A stretch of 37,570 bases of DNA, taken from NCBI GenBank assembly GCA_029218465.1, contig JAQXRJ010000026.1:1-37570 (forward strand), given 5' to 3'. The notes beneath the pieces are model-generated. The model was not told the origin of the DNA, made no database searches, and worked only from the letters and a program-made list of their open reading frames with translations. Position numbers and translations under genes: made by a program. The stretch's first letter is position 1, and every line of letters starts with the position of its first letter. Shown here one piece after another: positions 1-7,168 of this stretch. Source of the DNA: a bacterium. Its GTDB lineage: Bacteria > Bacillota_I > Bacilli_A > RF39 > UBA660.

Positions 1-24
1 ATTTAAAAAATTTTTCATATTAAA

Positions 25-53
25 TTGACTTTTATAAAATATAATATTATTAT
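25..53 (+). promoter_or_regulatory. Promoter of upstream small RNA candidate
   Basis: A TTGACT box at 25-30 and a TATTAT box at 48-53 are separated by 17 bases, a standard sigma-A arrangement. Transcription would begin near 60, at the foot of the first hairpin of the RNA candidate. No open reading frame follows before 387, so the transcript is probably non-coding. Confidence 0.55.
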
Positions 54-59
54 TAAGTT

Positions 60-168
60 GCATGATGGTAAACATCATGTATATATTTGAAGGCACTTAC
101 GATTCTTAATGTAAGTGCATATTCAACCAAAACCCCCTGAAGGAGCCTTATGGCTCCATTTTTGTTTT
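60..168 (+). ncRNA. Structured small RNA candidate upstream of abi
   Basis: Three hairpins lie one after another behind a promoter. The first is CATGATG/CATCATG (61-67/73-79). The second is GCACTTAC/GTAAGTGC (93-100/111-118), extended by TTGAA/TTCAA (87-91/122-126) across a small internal loop. The third is GGAGCC/GGCTCC (142-147/152-157) followed by a T-rich run to 168, a factor-independent terminator. A C-rich single-stranded stretch, CCCCCTGAAG (133-142), leads into the terminator. I see no start codon with a ribosome binding site. I recognise no known riboswitch or housekeeping RNA. Its position about 220 bases before an Abi_2 HEPN gene fits the RNA partner of AbiF-type RNA toxin-antitoxin loci; that role is inference. 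It could instead be an independent regulatory RNA with a C-rich motif that pairs with Shine-Dalgarno sequences. Confidence 0.5.
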
Positions 169-277
169 GAAAAAGTTAAAAAAGTTTAAGTTTAGAATGT
201 AAAAATTTATAAGCGTTTACTTAGATTTAATCTCTTACAAGAAATTTGGTATCTGTTTTTTTAAAAATAAACTAAAA

Positions 278-304
278 TACCACATTCGATTGATGTTTGT
301 GGTA
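278..304. repeat. Inverted repeat upstream of abi
   Basis: TACCACA (278-284) and TGTGGTA (298-304) form a perfect 7-bp inverted repeat around a 13-base spacer, about 50 bases upstream of the abi -10 box. It could be an operator or a hairpin. No T-run follows, so it is not an obvious terminator. Confidence 0.4.
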
Positions 305-350
305 AATTGTTAAAATTTTATTAAATGATGATAAGATACAGAAATTATTG

Positions 351-359
351 TGATATACT
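351..359 (+). promoter_or_regulatory. Extended -10 promoter of abi
   Basis: TGATATACT carries the TGn extension and a TATACT -10 box (354-359). No good -35 box is visible upstream. The 5' leader would be only about 20 bases, which separates abi transcription from that of the RNA at 60-168. Confidence 0.4.
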
Positions 360-386
360 ATATGTACTGATAAGAAGGTGAAGTAC

Positions 387-1427
387 ATGGATAATAATTC
401 TAAAAATTTAAGTTCTTTAAGACCTATGATGAATATATCAGAAATGGTTCCATATTTAAAACAAAAAAATATAAAATTTAATTTAATTTCTGAAGATGAT
501 GCGGAAACTTATTTAAAATACAATAATAATTATTATAATGTAACTGCATATAAACATAATTTTCAAAAATACCCATCTCCTGCTGGAAAATATGAAGGAC
601 TATATCAAGATTTAGATTTTGCATATTTAAAAGATTTGGCAATTATTGATCATAGAATCAGATTATTATTGTTTAAAATGATAATTGATATTGAACATTA
701 TTTAAAAATAAAAATATTAAATACAATAGAGGAAATCGAAGATGAGGATGGATATAGAATAGTTAATTTATATTTGGAAAAAGATTTCAATGATGAAAAG
801 TTTCCTAAAAGAGTTCATAATAGTATTTTTAAAAAAGTAGGTAATGAATATTATCAAAAAATATTTTCTAAATATGATGTTGATAAAGATAAAAAGTTAG
901 AAAATATACCAGCATGGGAATTTCTTGAAATTATTACATTTGGTGAATTAGTTAATTTCTATGATTTTTACACTAAGGAATATAATTTAGTGGATGAGAA
1001 TAGAGATGTATATATATTAAGAGATATTGTGAAATTAAGAAATGCTGTTGCACATAATACATGTGTATTAAGTGAATTAAATAAGAAAGATAATGCTTAT
1101 CCAGCATCATATAAAATTGTACAATATTTAAAAGATTGTAATATAGGAAAAGTAACAAGAAATAATAAACTTAGTAATTCAAGAATTAGACAAATTACAT
1201 ATACGCTTTATATGTTTAATGAAATAGTAACAAGTGATGGTATAAAAGAAAATGTAAATAAAGAAATAAATAAATTATTTTTTGATAGAATAATTTTACA
1301 CAAAGAATATTATAATAATAATGAACTATTAAAATCAATATATTCATATTTCAAAAATATAATTGAAAAAAATTATGTTAATATTGATAAATGTATAATT
1401 GTAAATGATGTGAGACTAATTTTCTAA
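387..1427 (+). CDS. Abi_2 family (AbiD/AbiF-type) HEPN protein, C-terminus altered by IS insertion
   Basis: Probable abortive-infection or toxin RNase of 346 residues. The N-terminus (residues 8-50) has the Abi_2 pattern in which a short basic segment leads to a 'YLK...NYYNVTAYKHNF' helix. The HEPN catalytic motif R-x4-H is seen as R218-N-A-V-A-H223-N. AAGGTG at 375-380 lies 6 bases before ATG 387, so I prefer that start to GTG 378. The last 11 residues (from Cys336) and the stop are supplied by the left end of an IS. The sequence beyond the IS (2535-2563) shows that the gene originally ended ...VNIDK followed by TAG, at 335 residues. Abi_2 proteins act in phage exclusion, and some are held in check by an adjacent non-coding RNA. 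Function here is inferred from the family and the neighbouring RNA candidates. Confidence 0.8.
   Translation: MDNNSKNLSSLRPMMNISEMVPYLKQKNIKFNLISEDDAETYLKYNNNYYNVTAYKHNFQKYPSPAGKYEGLYQDLDFAYLKDLAIIDHRIRLLLFKMIIDIEHYLKIKILNTIEEIEDEDGYRIVNLYLEKDFNDEKFPKRVHNSIFKKVGNEYYQKIFSKYDVDKDKKLENIPAWEFLEIITFGELVNFYDFYTKEYNLVDENRDVYILRDIVKLRNAVAHNTCVLSELNKKDNAYPASYKIVQYLKDCNIGKVTRNNKLSNSRIRQITYTLYMFNEIVTSDGIKENVNKEINKLFFDRIILHKEYYNNNELLKSIYSYFKNIIEKNYVNIDKCIIVNDVRLIF
1366..1391 (+). repeat. Target-site duplication, left copy
   Basis: This is a 26-bp direct repeat, identical to 2535-2560, that directly abuts the left end of the IS. It encodes the end of the Abi protein (E-K-N-Y-V-N-I-D-K). Confidence 0.85.
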
Positions 1428-2534
1428 AAAAAATTAAAGCAGTATGATATGATTAAAATGTTAATTGTTGAGTGCTGTTTTTATTTATTTAATTTAGATA
1501 ATTCATTTCTTATTTCTAATGGTGTTTTCCAATTTAGAATTTGCATAGGAATATTGTTTGACCTTTTTAAATAACTCTTCATTTGAATTAACAAATGATC
1601 ATAGGAATAGAATTTTAGAAATTGGTAAAATCTTTGTTGATCGTTTCTATGACTTCGTTCAACTTTTCCATTATGTCTAGGTGTTCTCGGTCTTATTAAT
1701 TTATGTTCAATATTTAATGAATTACAAAGAACATCAAATGGATGAATTCTTTCAGTTTTCTTGATATGGGTGAATTCACCACCATTATCAGTTTGAATTA
1801 TTTTAGGTTTATATCCAAAGTAAACAATAGCTCTTTTAACAAAATCAATAGTTGAATAAGAGGATTGTTCTTTATATGGATATATAAACCTTTCTCTAGA
1901 AGCTTCATCTATAATTGTGTATTGGAAAAACTTTTGACCATCAGTTCCAGAATAACAATTTTTAGGAACATATTTAACGTCTAATTGCCATTTAATACCT
2001 AATTCTTTAGGAGTATCATATGGTTTAGGAATATATTTCTTATGTTGTTCTTTATTAACAAAATAGCCAAGCTTTCTCATAACTCTAAATAATGAACAAG
2101 CATGACGAGAATAACCTTTATCAGTTCTTAATTTACCATATAACTCAGGAAGAGTTATATTTGGATTGCGACGCATATAATCTCTAATCCATTTTAATTC
2201 TTCATCGGTATGGGCATTAGGGTGTTTAGATAAAGGTTTATGTGATTTATTTAATAAAGATTCTTTAGTGCCATCAAATAATTTATTCCATCTCATTAGA
2301 GATGCTTTAGAGATTTTATAACGTCTACATACGAATTTAGTAGACTTAGTTTGTCTATATAGTTTAACAGAATAATATTTAGTATTTAAATCATGTGGTA
2401 AATAACGTTGAGAATGTGATATAATTGTCATAGCGATTAAATCCTTTCTTAAATGTTTTCTAACAATTACATTTTATCATGGATTAATCGCTTTTAAAAT
2501 GTATAGACGGTCTCACATCAATTGTAACACTACA
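1392..2534 (-). mobile_element. Complete IS481-like insertion sequence (1143 bp)
   Basis: The element is bounded by 26-bp direct repeats. Its ends are imperfect 25-bp inverted repeats: 1392-1416 and the complement of 2510-2534 both start TGTA and share GATGTGAGAC, with 19 of 25 positions identical. It carries one transposase gene on the minus strand and nothing else. TGT...ACA termini are typical of IS481/IS3-type elements. The intact transposase, intact ends and unchanged target duplication argue for a recent insertion. A 26-bp duplication is longer than the few to about 15 bp I know for this family. Confidence 0.85.
1481..2431 (-). CDS. IS481-like DDE transposase
   Basis: Transposase of 316 residues that cuts and joins the ends of the surrounding element. 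An N-terminal helix-turn-helix region (about 20-60, ending in an MRWNKLF helix) is followed by a linker and an rve integrase core. The catalytic triad is visible as D151 (in WQLDVKYV), D215 (IIQTDNGGEF) and E258 (RHNGKVERS); the PRTPRHNGKVERSHR block is characteristic of IS481-type enzymes. The start ATG at 2431 is preceded by AAAGGAT at good spacing. The frame is intact, so the enzyme may be active. It lies antisense to abi, with its stop 53 bases beyond the end of that gene. Confidence 0.92.
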   Translation of the reverse strand: MTIISHSQRYLPHDLNTKYYSVKLYRQTKSTKFVCRRYKISKASLMRWNKLFDGTKESLLNKSHKPLSKHPNAHTDEELKWIRDYMRRNPNITLPELYGKLRTDKGYSRHACSLFRVMRKLGYFVNKEQHKKYIPKPYDTPKELGIKWQLDVKYVPKNCYSGTDGQKFFQYTIIDEASRERFIYPYKEQSSYSTIDFVKRAIVYFGYKPKIIQTDNGGEFTHIKKTERIHPFDVLCNSLNIEHKLIRPRTPRHNGKVERSHRNDQQRFYQFLKFYSYDHLLIQMKSYLKRSNNIPMQILNWKTPLEIRNELSKLNK

Positions 2535-2560
2535 AAAAAAATTATGTTAATATTGATAAA
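2535..2560 (+). repeat. Target-site duplication, right copy
   Basis: This copy is identical to 1366-1391. Read in the abi frame it continues directly into TAG (2561-2563), the ancestral abi stop codon. Confidence 0.85.
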
Positions 2561-2564
2561 TAGT

Positions 2565-2594
2565 TTGACATAAACATATATTTTATGATATATT
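2565..2594 (+). promoter_or_regulatory. Promoter of downstream small RNA candidate
   Basis: A perfect TTGACA box (2565-2570) and TATATT (2589-2594) are separated by 18 bases. The -35 box starts one base after the ancestral abi stop codon, so before the IS arrived this promoter lay directly behind abi. Confidence 0.6.
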
Positions 2595-2599
2595 GTTTA

Positions 2600-2663
2600 T
2601 GCAAGAAAAAAACGTTAAATCGTTTTTGCAAGGGCACTATCTAACGGTGGAGCCCTATTTTTA
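2600..2663 (+). ncRNA. Small RNA candidate downstream of abi
   Basis: A transcript of about 60-65 bases is predicted. The first hairpin has AAAAACG (2608-2614) pairing with CGTTTTT (2621-2627). The second has GGGC (2632-2635) pairing with GCCC (2652-2655) and leads into TATTTTTATG, a probable terminator. No coding potential is visible. The distinct promoter and the position directly after the ancestral abi gene make it a second possible RNA partner of the HEPN protein. I do not recognise the family. Confidence 0.5.
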
Positions 2664-2819
2664 TGCATAAAATTAAATTTTCTAGATACCAAAATTAGAT
2701 ACTAAATGCAAAAAATAAAAGTATTTTAATAAACTTTAGAAAATTTATATAAAAGAAAAAACCTTATTTTGTAAGACTTTAACTAATTATTAAATTGTTA
2801 CGAACTGATAATAATATTT

Positions 2820-2856
2820 CCCCCTGAAGAGATGCCGAAAGGCGTCTTATTTTTTG
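2820..2856 (+). terminator. Terminator, or 3' end of a third small RNA, with shared C-rich motif
   Basis: CCCCCTGAAG (2820-2829) is followed by GATGCC-GAAA-GGCGTC (2831-2846), a stem closed by a GAAA tetraloop, and then TTATTTTTTG. The 10-nt motif is identical to 133-142, also directly before a terminator stem. No gene ends nearby, so it probably terminates an RNA starting near 2803 behind a weak TTGTAA (2769-2774)/TAAATT (2791-2796) promoter. Confidence 0.55.
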
Positions 2857-3062
2857 TGTAAAGCTAGTCTTTATAAGGCTTTGTGAGTTTTTATTACTTA
2901 CAGCTGTATTGTATTAGATACAAATTAGACATCTTGGATACAAATACTATTTTTTTAGTAATAACGATTTTTCGTATTATAAATGTGTTATAATAAAAAT
3001 TATAAATAAATTCTTTCTTTTTTTAAAAGATTATTATATAATTAAATAGAGGTGAGTAAGGT
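2857..3062 (+). promoter_or_regulatory. lemA leader region
   Basis: This stretch has no gene. A TATAAT -10 box lies at 2989-2994, and GAGGTGAG just before 3060 serves as the lemA ribosome binding site. Short repeated words (TAGATAC, ATACAAAT) occur around 2915-2950 without clear structure. Confidence 0.35.
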
Positions 3063-3611
3063 ATGTTTATAGCAATTATAGCAATATTAGTTTTATTAGT
3101 TGTTTATGTTGCAAGTATTTATAATAAACTTGTTAAGGAAAGAAATAAAGTTAAAGATCAATGGTCTCAGATTGATGTTCAGCTAAAAAGAAGAGTTGAT
3201 TTAATACCTAATTTAGTTGAAACAGTTAAAGGATATGCTAAACATGAAAAGAATACTTTTAAAGAAGTTATTGAAGCAAGAAATAAGTTCAATACGGCAG
3301 GAAGTGTTCAAGATGAGATTGATGCAAATAATCAAATAACTCAAGCATTAAATAAGTTGTTTGCACTTAGTGAGTCTTATCCAGAGCTAAAAGCTAACGA
3401 AAACTTTTTAAGCTTGCAAAGTGACTTAAAAGAAGTTGAAGAAAAAATTTCTTATGCTAGACAATTTTATAATGATACAGTTTTATCTTATAATAACGTA
3501 GTTGAATTATTTCCTTCAAATATTATTGCAAATATGTTTGGATTTAAAATCATGGAATTCTTTAAACTTGATAGTGAAGAAGAAAGAAAAGCACCAAAAG
3601 TAGAATTTTAA
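3063..3611 (+). CDS. lemA: LemA family membrane protein
   Basis: Protein of 182 residues. A single N-terminal membrane segment (about residues 2-20) leads into the diagnostic LemA core, with [18 protein letters not shown] near 35-52 followed by V-K-G-Y-A-K-H-E, and helical sequence to the end. LemA proteins are widespread membrane-anchored four-helix proteins of uncertain role, in some bacteria linked to envelope stress. The gene is monocistronic, with its own terminator directly after the stop. Start ATG 3063 is preceded by GAGGTGAG. Confidence 0.9.
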   Translation: MFIAIIAILVLLVVYVASIYNKLVKERNKVKDQWSQIDVQLKRRVDLIPNLVETVKGYAKHEKNTFKEVIEARNKFNTAGSVQDEIDANNQITQALNKLFALSESYPELKANENFLSLQSDLKEVEEKISYARQFYNDTVLSYNNVVELFPSNIIANMFGFKIMEFFKLDSEEERKAPKVEF

Positions 3612-3614
3612 ATT

Positions 3615-3640
3615 AAGCACAAAAGTGCTTTTTTCTTTTT
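3615..3640 (+). terminator. lemA terminator
   Basis: AAGCAC-AAAA-GTGCTT (3615-3630) is followed by TTTTCTTTTT. Confidence 0.85.
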
Positions 3641-3710
3641 TGAATATTGTTTTTATACAATAAATTTAGTAAAATTGTTGTAGGTTGTTTAATAATTAGG
3701 AGAGATGATT

Positions 3711-4796
3711 ATGGATAATGAAAACATTAGTATTTTAGATAGATATGGTGAGGATTATACAAAAAAAGAATATGTAACAAATCCAGCAATAGGAAGAGAT
3801 GAAGAAATAAAAGAATTACTGCTTGTTTTATTAACTCCTGAAAAATCTGCAGTATTAATTGGTAAACCTGGTGTTGGTAAAACCGCAATTGTTGAAGGGC
3901 TTGCTTATAAAATTATTAATAATGATGTTCCTGATTTATTAAAGGGATATACTATTATAAATATTAAAACAGCTTCTTTGCTTGGAGCACTTCCAAACGG
4001 TGAAAGTAAAGTACAACTTCTTATTGAGGAATTGAAAGAAAAGGAAAAAATTATTCTTTTTATAGATGAAATACATATGCTTATTGGTGCAACGGATACT
4101 TCTTCAGTTGACTTTGCAAACATATTTAAGGAAGGTTTAGGAAGAGGAAGTATAAAGGTTGTTGGAGCAACTACTACTGAAGAGTATGAAAGATATATAT
4201 TAAGAGATAAAGCTTTTACTAGAAGATTTCAGAAAATTGAAGTTCTTGAACCTACAAGAGAAGAAACTATTGAAATTTTAATGGGAACTTTACCTAAAAT
4301 TGAAAAGTCAACAGGAGTCACGATGAAATACACTAATTTTATTAAAGAAGAAATAATGGCTTTTATTGTTGATTTAACTAGTGAATATAAAAGAGTTTTT
4401 GAAATAGGTTCAAGGTATCCCGATGTTTCTTTAACACTTTTAAAGCAAGCATTTTCTTATGCTATGTTTGACAATACTAAAGAAGTAAATATATTTCATG
4501 TTCAAAGAGCAATAGAAAATAGTAAAAATGTTTATCCTGATGTATTAAAAAAGGAAATTCCTAAGTTTTTAGAAAAATTTAAAGACATAATAAATGAAGA
4601 GAAAAATGTAAATATTACATGGGATAAAAATGTAAATAATAATTTAGAGTCAAATGACAATATTACTGTTGAATCTACGAAAAATTTAAAAAATGATATT
4701 GACTACTCAAAGTATAATGCTCCTATAAAAAAACAAGAATTTGACCTTGATTTAGACAATAAAATAGATGATGATGACTATTATTTGTATGAATAA
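3711..4796 (+). CDS. Single-domain ClpB/ClpC-type AAA+ ATPase
   Basis: This 361-residue ATPase resembles the first AAA+ domain (D1) of ClpA/B/C chaperones. Walker A GKPGVGKT is at 51-58, Walker B ends in D119-E120, a sensor-1 VVGATTTEEY segment follows, and arginine-finger residues are R171-R172. The N-terminal Clp repeats, the coiled-coil middle domain and the second ATPase domain are all missing; an acidic, probably disordered tail of about 70 residues replaces them. AGGAGA at 3698-3703 fits ATG 3711 better than ATG 3705. It could be a stand-alone remodelling ATPase or the regulator of a partner not seen here. It is followed after 11 bases by the radical SAM gene, suggesting an operon. Confidence 0.8.
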   Translation: MDNENISILDRYGEDYTKKEYVTNPAIGRDEEIKELLLVLLTPEKSAVLIGKPGVGKTAIVEGLAYKIINNDVPDLLKGYTIINIKTASLLGALPNGESKVQLLIEELKEKEKIILFIDEIHMLIGATDTSSVDFANIFKEGLGRGSIKVVGATTTEEYERYILRDKAFTRRFQKIEVLEPTREETIEILMGTLPKIEKSTGVTMKYTNFIKEEIMAFIVDLTSEYKRVFEIGSRYPDVSLTLLKQAFSYAMFDNTKEVNIFHVQRAIENSKNVYPDVLKKEIPKFLEKFKDIINEEKNVNITWDKNVNNNLESNDNITVESTKNLKNDIDYSKYNAPIKKQEFDLDLDNKIDDDDYYLYE

Positions 4797-4807
4797 AAGT
4801 GGATTTT

Positions 4808-5698
4808 ATGAATGATTTAAAAAAATGTAAACTTTGCCCTAGAAATTGTAAAGTAAATAGATATAAAAATAAAGGTTTTTGTAAAGCTAATAATAAATTA
4901 AAAGTTGCTTTAGCAAGTATGCACAATTGGGAAGAACCCTGCATTTCTGGTGACAATGGTAGTGGTACAATATTCTTTTCTTATTGTAATTTAAGATGTG
5001 TTTACTGTCAGAATTATGAAATTTCAAACGGAGGATATGGAAAATATATTTCTATAAAAAGATTTTCTCATATTTGTCTAGAACTTCAAAAAAAGAAAGT
5101 TAATAACATTAATTTGGTAACACCAACACATTATGTTAGTCAAATAATAAAGGGAATTAAACTAGCAAAAGAAAAAGGTCTTTCTATTCCCATTGTTTAT
5201 AATACAAGTGGTTATGAATCAATAGAAACTATAAAGAAACTTAATAACATAATTGATATTTATTTAACTGATTTTAAATATTATAATGATGAATACGCAA
5301 GCAAGTATTCTAATGTTTCCGATTATGTTCTTACCGTAAAAGCTGCAATAAGACAAATGTATAGTCAAATTGGGAATCCAGAATTTAATTATGAAGGTAT
5401 AATGAATAAGGGCATTATTGTAAGAATTCTTCTTTTGCCAGGACTCTTAGATGATGCAAAAAAAATTATAAAGTATTTATATTCTACTTATGGTGATAAT
5501 ATATATATTAGTATTATGAATCAATATACTCCTGTTAGAGAAACAAAATATCCTGAATTAAATCAAAAGGTAAATGAATCAGATTATGAAGAACTAATTG
5601 ACTATGCTTATAATCTAGGTGTAAGATGTGCTTTTGTCCAGGAAAATGGTACTGTAAGTGAAAGTTTCATTCCAAAATTTGATAAACGAGGTGTGTAA
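4808..5698 (+). CDS. Radical SAM protein, PflX-like
   Basis: This 296-residue protein carries the radical SAM signature C60-N-L-R-C64-V-Y-C67, which binds a 4Fe-4S cluster and cleaves S-adenosylmethionine. The N-terminus (about 7-26) has extra cysteines in a C-x2-C-P-R-x-C ... G-F-C pattern, typical of the PflX group annotated as 'putative pyruvate formate-lyase activating enzyme'. No pyruvate formate-lyase gene is in the window, so the substrate is unknown. ATG 4808 is taken as start, with a weak GTGGA element upstream; GTG 4799 is the alternative. The stop overlaps the leader of the next gene, whose ribosome binding site lies inside this coding sequence. Confidence 0.82.
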   Translation: MNDLKKCKLCPRNCKVNRYKNKGFCKANNKLKVALASMHNWEEPCISGDNGSGTIFFSYCNLRCVYCQNYEISNGGYGKYISIKRFSHICLELQKKKVNNINLVTPTHYVSQIIKGIKLAKEKGLSIPIVYNTSGYESIETIKKLNNIIDIYLTDFKYYNDEYASKYSNVSDYVLTVKAAIRQMYSQIGNPEFNYEGIMNKGIIVRILLLPGLLDDAKKIIKYLYSTYGDNIYISIMNQYTPVRETKYPELNQKVNESDYEELIDYAYNLGVRCAFVQENGTVSESFIPKFDKRGV

Positions 5699-5699
5699 A

Positions 5700-6356
5700 A
5701 TGTCAAAAAAAGAGAAATTAGATATTTTATATGAAGATAAAAATATAATTGTAGTTAATAAACCTAGTGGTCTTTTATGTATTTCTTCAAAAAAAGTTAA
5801 AGAAAATACTTTGTACTACAAGGTTTCTAATTATGTAAAAAAGAAAAATAAAAACAATAAAATATTTATCGTTCACAGGTTAGATAAAGATACGAGCGGA
5901 ATAGTTGTTTTTTCTAAGAGTCAAAGTTTAAAATCAACCTTACAAAATGGTTGGGAAAAATATGCAAAAGAAAGAAGATATGTTGCAATTGTAGAAGGTG
6001 TACCTCAAAAAAATCATTCTACTTTAAAATCATTATTAAAAGAAACTTCTACGTTTAAAGTGTATTCATCATCAACTGGAAAGCTGGCGATAACTAAGTA
6101 CAGAGTGATTTCTAGTAATAATAATTTATCTCTTCTTGATATAGAGATTAAAACTGGAAGAAAAAATCAAATAAGAGTTCAATTATCTGATATAGGAAAT
6201 CCGATAATTGGAGATAAAAAATACAATTCTAAAGTGAATCCAATTGGAAGATTAGGACTTCATGCTAATAAATTAGTATTAATTAATCCAATTACTAATA
6301 AGAGAATGGTATTTGAGTGTGATTTACCTAATGGTTTTGTAAAACTATTTAATTAA
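5700..6356 (+). CDS. RluA-family 23S rRNA/tRNA pseudouridine synthase
   Basis: Isomerises specific uridines in structured RNA to pseudouridine. The protein has 218 residues without an S4 domain. The catalytic motif H59-R-L-D62-K-D-T-S-G contains the nucleophilic aspartate D62, and the 'VVNKPSGLL' entry segment and a 'GRKNQIRVQL' motif are present. ATG 5700 begins one base after the previous stop, and GAGGTG (5688-5693) inside the previous gene is its ribosome binding site, so the two are translationally close. Which uridine it modifies cannot be told from sequence. A bidirectional terminator follows. Confidence 0.88.
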   Translation: MSKKEKLDILYEDKNIIVVNKPSGLLCISSKKVKENTLYYKVSNYVKKKNKNNKIFIVHRLDKDTSGIVVFSKSQSLKSTLQNGWEKYAKERRYVAIVEGVPQKNHSTLKSLLKETSTFKVYSSSTGKLAITKYRVISSNNNLSLLDIEIKTGRKNQIRVQLSDIGNPIIGDKKYNSKVNPIGRLGLHANKLVLINPITNKRMVFECDLPNGFVKLFN

Positions 6357-6410
6357 AAAACTAGTATTTGAAGCAAATCTTAAATAGTTCACTTCATTAA
6401 CTAGTTTTTT
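6355..6410. terminator. Bidirectional terminator between convergent genes
   Basis: AAAAAACTAG (6355-6364) and CTAGTTTTTT (6401-6410) are perfect complements with A/T runs on both sides. Inner TGAAG/CTTCA pairs lengthen the stem. It serves the pseudouridine synthase (+) and the glucosaminidase-like gene (-), whose stop codon lies inside it. Confidence 0.85.
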
Positions 6411-7017
6411 TTATTTCATCTATATAATTATTTACTTTTGTTGCCCAAGAAGAGCTTCCAGCATATTTTTTTTGCATTAATTCAGGAGTATTTAAACCTT
6501 TTGAATAATAGTTTTGTGATAAATTATCAATAAATTTTTTAATACCACTATCAAGTGAGTTATATTTTTTATATTCTCCATTGCATTTAGGTGATCCCTT
6601 TACTCCACCTACATTGTTGCATTTTTTTACTAAGTTGCTACAAGTCCATTTGCAACCGGTTTCATGTAAAATTATTGCTGTTGCAACTATCGGATCTACA
6701 TTTTTTTCTAATGAATATGTTGCAATTAATTCGCCTTTACCAGAGATGGTTGAGTTAAGAGAACTGTTAATCATTGTAATTAATTCACTCATAGTCATAT
6801 TCTCATACACAAGCTTATTTAATTCATATTCTTCCTTAATTTTATCTACATTGTAATTATTAACATCAACATATGAACTTGCAAAATTATCTGCGATAGA
6901 TTTAGTTATTACGGTAGTATTATTTTCTTTTTTTTCTACTGGTTTAAATAAAAGAATTATAATCATTGAAAATGTTAATCCAATAACTAAAATAGTTCCT
7001 TTAAGTATTGATTTCAA
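6397..7017 (-). CDS. Membrane-anchored glucosaminidase-like protein
   Basis: Protein of 206 residues with one N-terminal membrane anchor (about 8-25) and a short linker. An extracellular domain follows that resembles the LytG/FlgJ-type N-acetylglucosaminidase fold, with 'DPIVATAIILHETG' around the expected catalytic glutamate and 'NNVGGVKG', 'YNSLDSGIKKFID' and a C-terminal 'YAGSSSWATKVNNYIDEI' segment. It probably cleaves or binds peptidoglycan glycan chains outside the membrane. The start is a TTG at 7017, supported by GAGGTG 8 bases upstream. A well-formed promoter lies at 7057-7085. Three cysteines in the domain could form disulfides. Confidence 0.75.
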   Translation of the reverse strand: MKSILKGTILVIGLTFSMIIILLFKPVEKKENNTTVITKSIADNFASSYVDVNNYNVDKIKEEYELNKLVYENMTMSELITMINSSLNSTISGKGELIATYSLEKNVDPIVATAIILHETGCKWTCSNLVKKCNNVGGVKGSPKCNGEYKKYNSLDSGIKKFIDNLSQNYYSKGLNTPELMQKKYAGSSSWATKVNNYIDEIKKTS

Positions 7018-7056
7018 TATATGTTCACCTCAAATAATTTTTTTGTCACGGTCTTT

Positions 7057-7085
7057 ATTCTAACATATTTAATTTTTTTGGTCAA
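7057..7085 (-). promoter_or_regulatory. Promoter of the glucosaminidase-like gene
   Basis: Read on the minus strand, TTGACC (7085-7080) and TAGAAT (7062-7057) are spaced 17 bases apart. Confidence 0.7.
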
Positions 7086-7115
7086 TTTGACAAATTTTTA
7101 TTATTATGTTATGTG

Positions 7116-7144
7116 TTGCTTTTCTTTTTCTTTTAAGTTAAAAT
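7116..7144 (+). promoter_or_regulatory. Promoter of the ABC-F gene
   Basis: TTGCTT (7116-7121), 17 bases, then TAAAAT (7139-7144). The start codon lies 24 bases further on. Confidence 0.45.
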
Positions 7145-7168
7145 CATTATTGGATTTGAGGTGTTTGT

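Noticed and set aside
60-168. Known riboswitch such as preQ1, fluoride or ZTP
   Set aside because: None of the consensus motifs I know for these fits, and no gene follows the terminator for about 220 bases.
60-170. CRISPR array or tracrRNA
   Set aside because: No repeated units with spacers and no cas genes; the stems are single hairpins followed by a terminator.
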